Origin: Sphingobacteriales bacterium JAD_PAG50586_3
Lineage (GTDB): Bacteria; Bacteroidota; Bacteroidia; CAMBQF01
DNA length: 64,000 nucleotides
Direction: 5' to 3'
Assembly (NCBI GenBank): GCA_023213195.1
Contig: CP096135.1
Coordinates: 2,910,842-2,974,841, forward strand
Position 1 is the stretch's first letter. Each line of letters starts with the position of its first letter. The position numbers and the translations under genes are program-made. The notes beneath the pieces are model-generated. The model was not told where the DNA came from. It made no database searches and saw only the letters and a program-made list of their open reading frames with translations. Positions 1-8,489 of the stretch are shown in pieces.

Positions 1-1
1 A

Positions 2-508
2 TATGAATAATAGCAGGGTTGTAGGTTTTACGTTTCAGGTAGCAACCATTCTGCTTGCCCTGAATAAAAAGGTATTGTCAGTATCGCTAATTACAGTCTT
101 TAACAGTTCTTTGTCATATTTAATTTTAACACCAAACAACAGGTAAAACATAAAGTACATCTGCTTAACGAGTGTTATAGGTACAAGGTATAGCAGGCCT
201 AACAAACCTGCAATACGGTACACCAAAGGCACCTCTTTGGTACATTTGGCGCTGGATATAAGTATTAATTTTTGGGTGGGGATAAGGTCGGCTATTTCTG
301 TTGCCAGCATACCACCTAATGATACACCTATTATAATGGGGTTCTGCTCTGGTATTTGAGTTAACAGCTTTTGGGCGTAGCTTTTCATGGTATCGCCTTT
401 ATCGGGCATAATCCAAGTTATGTACTTTAATGTATAACCGGGTATTTCAGTTCTTTTGAATAGCCTTTCGTCAATACCTAAACCGGGTATACAATAGATG
501 GTTTGCAT
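2..508 (-). CDS. alpha/beta hydrolase, 3' part outside the window, internal TGA
   Basis: This is the N-terminal part of a small alpha/beta-hydrolase-fold protein. The start MQTIYCIPGLG is a typical first strand and oxyanion loop, and GVSLGG near residue 61 is the nucleophile elbow with the catalytic Ser. The acid and His would lie beyond the window. An in-frame TGA sits at 35-37 after the residues RMVAT. The same frame continues after it as NVKPTTLLLFI to the window edge, which looks like the next core strand of the fold, with a Trp (TGG) expected at the stop. I therefore read the stop as a point change or read error. The substrate cannot be told. No signal peptide is visible, so it is probably cytoplasmic. 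Confidence 0.6.
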
Positions 509-576
509 AGGTTACAGACACAAAACGATGTAAATTGTTTTAAATCAGGCAATCAGGTTAATCCTTTAATCAAGGT

Positions 577-3131
577 TTAGAACTGAGCATATAACCTGAT
601 ATTAATCAAACGGTTAGTCAGATAGTTAGGTATGGCATACTGGCGGCCGCTAAAGTCTTTAATCCACAGGTACGATACCGTGTTATTTACCCCCAACAGG
701 TTGAACACCTCTAAGCTTAAGAACATATTTTTAAAGTGTCGGAAAATGCTCTTCTCGCGGAATTTGGTCTTATCAGATATAAGTTGCTTTTGGAAACCAA
801 TATCAACCCGGCGGTAGAATGGCATACGTAGGGTGTCTTTATAGCGTTGAAAGTCTGGTGGACCAAACGGGAAACCCGTACCAAAGGTAAGCGTAAGGCT
901 CATTTTAAACGTAGGCCATTTAGGCAGGTGGTCTTGAAAAAACATGCTAAACGTAACGCGCTGGTCTTGTGGGCGGGGTGTCATCCCCGGATAATAAGCT
1001 GTACTATCAACCGCTGTTTGGTCGGCAGAAAAGCCCGGTATAATCTTGTTGCCGTTTATATCAAACCTGTCGTAGTAAACATCGTTCTTTAAGTTCTCGC
1101 CGGTCTTCATAATAGATAAACTCATCCACGACTCTACCCCTTAACAAACTCGCCATTTACTCGTGCATCAATACCGGTAGCGTAGCCGCTGGCAAGGTTA
1201 TCGGCGTAGTAGCGTATGCGCACGTTGTCAATCTCGTAAGGTATAAGGTCGTGCAAAAACTTGTAGTAGGCTTCTACCGATAGTTTAAAGTCGCGTTTCC
1301 AAACAGTAAAGTAATGATCGGTACCGGCTATAATATGTATAGAGCGTTGGGCCCTAATATCAGTATTAAGTACCCCTTGCAGGTTACGCAGCTCGCGGTA
1401 AAAAGGCGGCTGGTAGTAAAAGCCACCGGCTAACCTAAACTGCCATGTTTTAGGGTGTACAATAGTATCCATTAAGCCCGTTTTTTTGTTAGCGCGGATA
1501 ATGGTGTCGGGCTTCCACTTTGGGGTTAATGCTAACTGGACGCGCGGACTAATAACCAACTGTTGGTTTACACTCCAGTAGTTGGCCCTTACCCCTGCCG
1601 TAGCCGACCATATGTGGCCTTTAGTGGTAGTGTCGCTATAGCTATCCTGCACATAGCCCATAAAGCGGTTAGATGATAACGTGATGTTGGTTTTTAAAAC
1701 ATCTTGCAGTTTAATTATATCATCGTTGCCCGATGGTACAGAGAAATCGGCACTGTCAATATAACGCCACTCGCTAAGTTTATCATTAAACTCCTCGTGC
1801 TGCCATTTTATGCCATACACCAGGTAGTGCTTGTTTATTGTTAAGTACGATTTATGCTCAACATTATAAATGTATGATTGAAGTGTGTTGCGGTTATGGG
1901 TTAAGAATGAGCCAACTCCCACCAAGGCCGATGATTGGCCAAAATCATCAGAACCAAAATCGGTTTCTACATCGTTAAGGTAGTACTGGCCTAAAACATC
2001 AGAGTTTTCAACCTCGGTAGATTTAAAGCCTGAGGTAATAAACTTCATCAGCCAGTTTTTGTTGGCACGCCACACCAGGCTAAATGCCGACATGTAAGTG
2101 TCAAAGCTGTTGGTCTCCTGCCCGTCAAAGTATATCTGCAAACGCAGGGCTTCGTTAAGCGTTCCAAAGGTTGTCTCTCTGTTGGTAGGTACTACACGGT
2201 ATTTATTTTGAGCGTAGCTACCTAAGTATTGCAGTTGAAGGTTCTCGGTAAAGTCAAAGGTAAACTGCCCTTGTATATCGGCTGCCGATGGGCGGTAGTT
2301 GCCTTTGGTGTCTAAACTGTTTAGCAGGTATTGGGTAGTACGCTGGCGACCACCTACCAAAAAGGTAAAACGGTTTTTAAAAGCTGTGCCCTCTAACTGG
2401 CCGGTAAAGCCCAATATACTGGCCGATGCCGAACCTCCAAAACGGGTAGGCCTGCGGTATTGTATATCCAGAACAGACGACATTTTGTCGCCATAACGGG
2501 CCTCAAAACCACCGGCAGAAAAGTTAATGCCCGATACCATATCGGGGTTAATAAAGCTTAGGCCCTCTTGCTGGCCCGAGCGTACTAAGAATGGACGGTA
2601 AACCTCAATATCATTTATATAAACAAGGTTTTCATCGTAGCTGCCGCCGCGTACTGAGTATTGCGATGATAACTCGTTATTAGCCACCACGCCTTGCATG
2701 GTTTTGATAATATCTTCTACTGTTCCACCGGGGGTTGCTATACGCGATACCACCCTGGGGTCTATAGATACAATGCCTTTATCTCCACCCCTAACGCCGT
2801 AAACATTTGCCGTACCTGTTTCAATAGCTTTACTTGTAAGGCGCATGTCTACTACGGCAACATCGCCAGCGGCAACGTTGCGTACAATAGAAACATCTTT
2901 AAACCCAATAAACCTAAAAGTGATTGTAAGTTCGCCGGGCAATGTTTGAAGGGTATATGTGCCATCAGTATTAGTAGAAGCTAAAGGTTTGTTATCAACG
3001 TAAACAAAGGCGCCTATAACGGCTTTGCCTGTTTCGTCGGTAACACGGCCCTTTATAGTAGCCGTTTGCCCAAATGCCAAGGCATTCAGTAGTATAAAAA
3101 CCAGTGTGTATAGCGAGCGCAGACCTTTCAT
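577..3131 (-). CDS. TonB-dependent receptor with carboxypeptidase-regulatory-like N-terminal domain (frameshifted)
   Basis: This outer-membrane receptor is about 851 residues long once joined. A signal peptide (residues 1-22, ending AFGQ) is followed by a CarboxypepD_reg-like domain (about 24-105), a plug domain (around 130-230, with VRGGSYDENLVYINDIEVYRP) and a beta-barrel to the C-terminus. The frame breaks at 1137-1140, where a run of four C on the plus strand should be five; after that VESWMSLSIMKT follows without a gap. The start is the ATG at 3131, because the upstream TTG overlaps a TATATTTG promoter element at 3139-3146. No SusD partner is adjacent, so I do not call it SusC. The ligand is unknown. 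Confidence 0.85.
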
Positions 3132-3214
3132 CAAACCACAAATATAAGCCCTTAACGCTTGGTATTGGCTTTTATTGCAATAGGATATTTACAATTTTGT
3201 TGACAATGGGCCTG

Positions 3215-4132
3215 TTACCCCCAATCTTCGTATTGCTTAGCATGGAAAAACATAAAAAACAACCCGGCAAAAACCGGCATTAAAAAAATGGGGTTCATGG
3301 TAGCAAAAAATATAATCAGGGAAACAAAAATTACAACAGGTAATATTTTTTGGATGATTTTGGTAGTGGTTGGGTTGGCAAAAGTATCAAGCACTTCATC
3401 GGGTATACCGTGGTCCAGGTATGACGAACGTATTTCATAAACAATAACATCATCAACCTTATAATCATTTAAGGTATTTACAGGGTTTTGAATAAACAGT
3501 ATACACAGGTTATAATACAGCACCGGCATTTTCTCTTTCAATTCGGCGGGGCGTTCAAAAAAGCACTCCACACATACCGAAAGGAATTCTACCATATTAG
3601 CGCCGCCATATTTACGCAGGTACGATGGGTTACCCAGTTGCAGGTCTATAAAATCATCTTTAGTGTTGGCAAAAAACTTACGGTAATAGTCGCTAAAATG
3701 GTCGTCGAAGTTGCTTTTAAAGGCTGCTGATATTAATATGGCGTGGGTAAGCTCGTGCAGGCCCACATTCAGGTTGTTGGCTACTTTATAATCCTCAACA
3801 AAGTCGTGCCACGATAAAAATATAATGCCCTTGCCCGTGGTTAAACCTTTAACATACGCCTGCACCTGTTCAGAGTAAAACGTATCAGGAAAAACATGCA
3901 CCTGCGTATACTCTTGGGTAATGTATTCTTTAAGGCCATAGGTTAGCGCCACCCATGCCGATGCAATATAATAACGTATGTAATGGGTTATTACCAATCC
4001 ATCCCGACCAATAAAATCTTTGGTGTTAAGTATGCGTTTCAACCTGCGTAAAAACTTGCGCTTGCCTTTGGGGCTTAGCTGGTTATAGTAGGGAAAATCG
4101 CTTTCTAAAAAGCTTATGGCCGAAAGTTGCAT
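3215..4132 (-). CDS. MtfA-like zinc peptidase (M90 family) with C-terminal membrane segments
   Basis: A 305-residue protein of the MtfA/M90 metallopeptidase family. HELTH at residues 126-130 is the HExxH zinc motif, and the later segment EFLSVCVECFFERPAEL matches the family's conserved third-ligand helix. The N-terminal region (YNQLSPKGKRKFLRRLKRIL) also resembles MtfA. In Escherichia coli MtfA acts on the glucose-uptake regulator Mlc; this target is not expected here, so the role is open. Two hydrophobic segments near the C-terminus (about 262-300) are an addition compared with MtfA and suggest membrane anchoring. The gene stands alone, divergent from uvrB. Confidence 0.75.
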   Translation of the reverse strand: MQLSAISFLESDFPYYNQLSPKGKRKFLRRLKRILNTKDFIGRDGLVITHYIRYYIASAWVALTYGLKEYITQEYTQVHVFPDTFYSEQVQAYVKGLTTGKGIIFLSWHDFVEDYKVANNLNVGLHELTHAILISAAFKSNFDDHFSDYYRKFFANTKDDFIDLQLGNPSYLRKYGGANMVEFLSVCVECFFERPAELKEKMPVLYYNLCILFIQNPVNTLNDYKVDDVIVYEIRSSYLDHGIPDEVLDTFANPTTTKIIQKILPVVIFVSLIIFFATMNPIFLMPVFAGLFFMFFHAKQYEDWG

Positions 4133-4218
4133 ATATTCTGTGGGTAAATATAATACCCTAATACAAATATTTAATACAGATTTAAACCCTTACCTTTGTT
4201 GTTTGTTATTATATCACT

Positions 4219-6276
4219 TTGAATTTCCAACTCACATCAGAATATAAACCCACCGGCGACCAGCCAGAGGCTATACGCCAACTGGTTGCAGGTCTTAAAC
4301 GGGGAGACCGCGCCCAAACGCTATTAGGCGTTACCGGCAGCGGCAAAACATTTACTGTAGCCAACGTAGTGCACCTGGTAAACAGGCCCACGCTAGTGCT
4401 TAGCCACAACAAAACGCTGGCCGCACAGTTGTATGGCGAGTTTAAACAATTCTTCCCCGATAATGCGGTAGAGTTTTTTGTATCGTACTACGATTATTAC
4501 CAGCCCGAAGCTTTTATCCCATCAAGCAATACCTATATAGAAAAAGACCTTTCTATTAATGAGGAGATTGAGAAGCTTCGCCTTTCTGCCACTTCAGCCC
4601 TACTCTCAGGTCGCGAAGATGTTATTGTGGTGTCGTCAGTATCGTGCATATATGGTATGGGTAACCCTACCGAGTTTAAAGACGGCATGGTGAAGGTTAA
4701 AAAGGGCGAAGTTATTAGCCGTAATAAATTCCTGCACTCATTGGTATCTGCATTATATGCCCGTACAGAAGCTGAGTTTAAAAACGGCAACTTCCGCGTG
4801 CGTGGCGATGCTGTTGATATTTTCCCTGCTTATGCCGACCATTGCTACCGTGTATACTTTTTTGGCGATGAGATTGAAGAAATAGAAAGCTTTGACCCGC
4901 ATACCAATCAGGTTATAGAAACGCATGAGAAGATAAATATATACCCCGCCAACCTGTTTGTTACCGCCAAGCAAACCATGATGGATGCCATATACAAGAT
5001 ACAAGACGATATGGTGCGCCAGGTAGAGTACTTTAAAGAGATTGGTCGCCCGCTGGAAGCCAAACGCCTGGAAGATCGTGTAACATACGATTTGGAAATG
5101 ATGCGCGAACTCGGCTACTGCTCAGGTATAGAAAACTACTCGCGCTACTTTGATGGCCGCCTGCCGGGCACAAGGCCCTTCTGTTTGTTAGATTATTTTC
5201 CTGATAACTTCTTGATGGTGGTAGACGAGAGCCACGTAACCATACCCCAAATAAGGGCAATGTATGGCGGCGACCGCTCCCGCAAAACCAACCTGGTAGA
5301 CTTTGGATTTCGACTACCGGCAGCTATGGATAACCGGCCGCTTAAGTTTGAAGAGTTTGAAACACTGGTAACCCAAATTATATATGTAAGCGCCACCCCT
5401 GCCGACTATGAGTTGCAGCAATCGGACGGTGTGGTGGTAGAACAGGTTATACGCCCTACAGGCTTATTAGACCCTACCATAGAAATACGCCCCTGCCAAA
5501 ACCAAATTGACGACCTGTTAGACGAGATTGAAAAACGCGTGCAGGCCGATGAGCGCGTACTGGTTACCACCCTTACCAAACGCATGGCCGAGGAACTGGC
5601 TAAATACCTTACCCGTGTAGAAATACGTTGTCGCTATATTCACTCTGATGTGCCTACGCTGGAGCGGGTAGAAATTCTCCGAGAGCTGCGCATGGGTATG
5701 TTTGATGTGTTGATAGGCATTAACTTATTGCGTGAAGGTTTAGACTTACCAGAGGTATCATTAGTAGCTATTTTAGATGCAGATAAAGAGGGTTTCCTGC
5801 GCTCGCAAACATCGCTGGTGCAAACCGTAGGCCGTGCGGCCCGTAACATAAACGGCTTGGTTATTATGTATGCTGATAAGATTACCGACAGCATGCAGCA
5901 CACCATAGACGAGACCAACCGCCGCCGCGAAAAGCAGGTAGCCTATAACGTAATGCATAACATTACCCCTACCCAAATTACCAAAACGAGGGATAAGCTT
6001 AACCAAAAATCGGTGTTTGCAGCGGGCCGAGAAAATATTAGCGGGGCCTATGTAGAGCGCGAAGAAATTAACGCCGCCGCCGACCCGGTAGTAGCATACA
6101 TGAGCAAAGACCAGTTGCAAAAATCCATACAAAAAACCAAAAAGGGTATGGAAAAAGCAGCCAAAGAAATGGACTTTATGGAAGCTGCCCGCCTGCGCGA
6201 CGAGCTATTCTCACTTGAGAAACTAATGGAAGAAAAGTTTCCCCGCATTAGCATGAATGAGCGGGGTGGTAAATAA
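4219..6276 (+). CDS. uvrB: excinuclease ABC subunit B
   Basis: UvrB is the damage-verifying helicase-like subunit of nucleotide excision repair and works with UvrA and UvrC. The 685 residues are complete. Walker A GVTGSGKT lies at 37-44, the beta-hairpin region follows at about 90-115, the DESH box lies near 338, helicase motifs V-VI come around 505-550, and a UVR domain that contacts UvrC is at about 635-670. The start is TTG at 4219 because no ATG lies upstream in frame and NFQLTSEYKPTGDQP is the usual N-terminus of the family. A TACCTTTG promoter element stands at about 4190-4197. The gene is intact, unlike many neighbours. Confidence 0.96.
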   Translation: MNFQLTSEYKPTGDQPEAIRQLVAGLKRGDRAQTLLGVTGSGKTFTVANVVHLVNRPTLVLSHNKTLAAQLYGEFKQFFPDNAVEFFVSYYDYYQPEAFIPSSNTYIEKDLSINEEIEKLRLSATSALLSGREDVIVVSSVSCIYGMGNPTEFKDGMVKVKKGEVISRNKFLHSLVSALYARTEAEFKNGNFRVRGDAVDIFPAYADHCYRVYFFGDEIEEIESFDPHTNQVIETHEKINIYPANLFVTAKQTMMDAIYKIQDDMVRQVEYFKEIGRPLEAKRLEDRVTYDLEMMRELGYCSGIENYSRYFDGRLPGTRPFCLLDYFPDNFLMVVDESHVTIPQIRAMYGGDRSRKTNLVDFGFRLPAAMDNRPLKFEEFETLVTQIIYVSATPADYELQQSDGVVVEQVIRPTGLLDPTIEIRPCQNQIDDLLDEIEKRVQADERVLVTTLTKRMAEELAKYLTRVEIRCRYIHSDVPTLERVEILRELRMGMFDVLIGINLLREGLDLPEVSLVAILDADKEGFLRSQTSLVQTVGRAARNINGLVIMYADKITDSMQHTIDETNRRREKQVAYNVMHNITPTQITKTRDKLNQKSVFAAGRENISGAYVEREEINAAADPVVAYMSKDQLQKSIQKTKKGMEKAAKEMDFMEAARLRDELFSLEKLMEEKFPRISMNERGGK

Positions 6277-6588
6277 TGATTTTTTGACGTAGCCCAATTT
6301 TTAGCGTAGATAAAGTGCGGTGGATGTCTCCCGCCTAGGGCGGGACGAACCTGATTGGAGTTGAGCAGGTGGTTGTGCGCAAGGTTGCGGGGCGAAACGG
6401 AATGAGGGTTGGGTTTCGTGGTGTCTTTTTTGATTACTTTTTGGACAAGCAAAAAGTAATGAAGAATAAAGAGGTCTACGATTAATGACTTTATAAAAGG
6501 TCTTAGTTTTTATTTGCAATGGAGATGGCATTTAGGGGCTGATGGAAACGGGAGGTAAATAAACACTTGACAAATCAAAATTTCTTCG
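6277..6588. other. gene-free region between uvrB and the rimP promoter
   Basis: No credible gene is present. The region holds one copy of a dispersed repeat in minus orientation (hairpin at 6433-6460) and a short CCCGCCTAGGGCGGG palindrome near 6330. Reading frames across it only translate the repeat. Confidence 0.7.
6305..6466 (-). repeat. dispersed structured repeat R1, copy A (degenerate)
   Basis: Read on the minus strand it begins with a perfect 10-bp hairpin (ATTACTTTTT, loop GCTTGTCC, AAAAAGTAAT; 6433-6460), followed by a conserved stretch AAAAAAGACACCACGAAAC. The same beginning is seen at 32437, 58918 and 63586. The far side of the outer stem is missing here; a CCCGCCTAGGGCGGG palindrome lies in its place. 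Confidence 0.8.
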
Positions 6589-6596
6589 TATATTTG
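6567..6596 (+). promoter_or_regulatory. promoter of the rimP-nusA-infB operon
   Basis: A textbook Bacteroidota promoter: TTG at 6567-6569 (within TTGAC), a 19-base spacer, and TATATTTG at 6589-6596. Transcription should start around 6600, leaving a leader of about 58 bases before the rimP start. Confidence 0.8.
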
Positions 6597-6623
6597 CATC
6601 AACTTTTACGTACACAACGAAAT

Positions 6624-6649
6624 AAAAGGGCTCTTTAAGGCCCTTTTTT
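6624..6649 (+). terminator. terminator-like hairpin in the rimP leader (possible attenuator)
   Basis: AAAAGGGC (6624-6631) pairs perfectly with GCCCTTTT (6640-6647) around an 8-base loop and runs into six T (6644-6649). It lies after the promoter and only nine bases before the rimP ATG, so it could stop transcription before the operon or hide the start. There is no upstream gene on this strand for it to terminate except uvrB, 350 bases away and behind another promoter. Confidence 0.65.
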
Positions 6650-6658
6650 GTTACCCAA

Positions 6659-7117
6659 ATGATTAGTACAGAACAAATAGAAAAGCTTGCAAACGAGCAT
6701 TTACAGGGCACTCCAAATTATTTGGTGCATGTAAACGTATCGCGTGCAAACAAAATAATCGTTATAATTGATAACGACCATGGCGGCATAAACATTGTAG
6801 ATTGTGTTGCCCTTAGTAAGTTTATAGAGAGTAATCTGGACCGCGAAAAAGACGATTTTGAGTTAGAAGTAGCATCGCACGGTATAGGCCAGCCTTTAAA
6901 ACTAATGCGCCAGTATAAAAAGAACACCGGCCGTTTGGTAGTGCTTACCCTTACCGATGGTAAAAAGGTAGAAGGCACTTTACTTGGGGCTGATGATACC
7001 GCCATTAGCATTGAGGCTGAAGTAAAAGACCCCGCTACTAAAAAGAAAGAGCTTAAAACATTTAGCTACCCTTTTAGCGAGGTTAAACAAACCATTGTAA
7101 CATTTAAATTTAAATAA
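6659..7117 (+). CDS. rimP: ribosome maturation factor RimP
   Basis: RimP assists late maturation of the 30S ribosomal subunit. The 152 residues have the family's two-part layout: an N-terminal alpha/beta domain (about 1-80, with DNDHGGINIVDCVALSKFIES and LEVASHGIGQPL) and a C-terminal Sm-like beta domain (about 85-152, with TGRLVVLTLTDGKKVEGTLLG). It is the first gene of the conserved rimP-nusA-infB operon, 24 bases before nusA. It starts at the ATG at 6659 with no visible Shine-Dalgarno sequence. The frame is intact. Confidence 0.95.
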   Translation: MISTEQIEKLANEHLQGTPNYLVHVNVSRANKIIVIIDNDHGGINIVDCVALSKFIESNLDREKDDFELEVASHGIGQPLKLMRQYKKNTGRLVVLTLTDGKKVEGTLLGADDTAISIEAEVKDPATKKKELKTFSYPFSEVKQTIVTFKFK

Positions 7118-7141
7118 GCAACCCCATTAATTTTTTAAACC

Positions 7142-8401
7142 ATGGATAGCAAAACACTTATAGAGTCGTTTGCAGAGTTTAAAGAGGTTAAGAATATTGA
7201 CCGCGTAACTATGATGAGTATTTTGGAAGATGTTATTCGTAACACCATCCAAAAGAAATATGGTTCTGACGAAAACTTTAACATCATTATCAATACTGAT
7301 AAGGGCGACCTTGAGATTTGGCATAACCGCCAAATTGTTGATGATGAGTGGGCAGAAGATAGCTTCGACTTTGATGAAGTTAAACATATAGGCCTTACAC
7401 AAGCCCAGAAAATTGAGCCCGATTTTGAAATTGGCGAAGAGGTTTCTGAGCAGTTGTATATTGAAGACTTTGGCCGCCGCTCGGTATTGGCACTGCGCCA
7501 AAACCTGCAAAGCCGCCTGTTAGACCTTGAGAAAGACGGTATATTTAAAAAATACACTGAGCGTGTTGGCGAAATCATCACCTCTGAGGTTTACCAGATT
7601 TGGAAAAAAGAAATCCTTTTGTTGGATGATGAAGGCAACGAGCTTATTTTGCCTAAAGACCAGCAAATACCTACCGACTTCTTTAAGAAAGGCGATGCCG
7701 TACGTGCTGTAGCCCTTAAAGTAGAAATGAAAAACAACAGCCCTGTTATTACCCTTTCTCGTACATCGCCTATATTTTTAGAGCGTATGTTTGAGATGGA
7801 AGTACCCGAGGTTTTTGATGGCCTTATTACCATTAAAAACATTGTACGCGTTCCGGGCGAACGTGCTAAGGTTGCTGTTGAGTCTTACGATGACCGTATT
7901 GATCCTGTAGGTGCCTGTGTAGGTATGAAAGGTTCTCGTATTCACGGCATTGTTCGCGAATTGCATAACGAGAATATTGACGTTATTAACTATACCAACA
8001 ACGTTCCCCTATACATTTCTCGTGCATTAAACCCGGCCAAAATTACCTCTATTAAAATTGACGAGGTAACTAAACGTGCCGAAGTTTACTTGAAACCAGA
8101 CCATAGGTATCGTTAGCCATTGGCAAAGGTGGTTTAAACATTAAACTTGCCAGCAAGCTTACCGGTTATGAGATTGATGTATTCCGCGATAGCGAAGGTG
8201 AGATTGATGATGATGACGTTGCATTAGAAGAATTCTCAGACGAAATAGAAGCATGGGTAATTGCGCAGTTTAAAGCAATTGGCTGCGATACCGCCCGTAG
8301 CGTTCTACGTCACAATGCTGAGTACCTTAGCCAACGCCACCGACCTTGAGATGGAAACTATTGAAGAAGTATTGAGTATTTTGAAATCTGAGTTTGAATA
8401 A
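7142..8401 (+). CDS. nusA: transcription factor NusA (two frame breaks)
   Basis: NusA binds RNA polymerase and modulates pausing, termination and antitermination. Joined length is about 418 residues: N-terminal polymerase-binding domain (1-125), S1 domain (about 135-200), KH1 (about 230-290, with VGMKGSRIHGI) and KH2 (about 300-370, with SLAIGKGGLNIKLASKL). The frame breaks at 8101-8108, where CCATAGGTA replaces an expected CCAGGTA (Q-V-S-L), and again at 8325-8330, where CCTTAGCC replaces an expected CCTTGCC. After the second break the frame reads ATDLEMETIEEVLSILKSEFE and stops at 8401. Removing three bases in total gives a clean 419-codon frame. NusA is essential, so these are very probably sequence errors. 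Confidence 0.93.
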
Positions 8402-8489
8402 AAAGCCGTTTCTTTGCAAATATTGTGTTTGTAAAGGCAGTTTTTTAAAACCAGGGCAGATATAATTTTAGAACAAAAAGTAGAAAAGA

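Noticed and set aside
35..37. Reassignment of TGA to Trp
   Set aside because: TGG is used throughout for Trp, and TGA ends at least one complete gene in the window.
577..1125. A separate 182-residue protein starting MSLSIMKTGENL
   Set aside because: It is the C-terminal barrel end of the TonB receptor after the frame break at 1137-1140, not an independent gene.
6301..6531. Open frames through the R1 repeat (also 32215-32604, 58831-59076 and 63533-63739)
   Set aside because: They translate the same repeat (text like LLFACPKSNQK) in different surroundings, have no other conserved part, and follow the repeat rather than a gene.
8101..8330. Programmed ribosomal frameshifting in nusA, valS, ahcY and others
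   Set aside because: There is no slippery heptamer with a downstream structure at these sites, two breaks occur within single genes, and so many unrelated genes cannot all use recoding. Sequence error explains them better.
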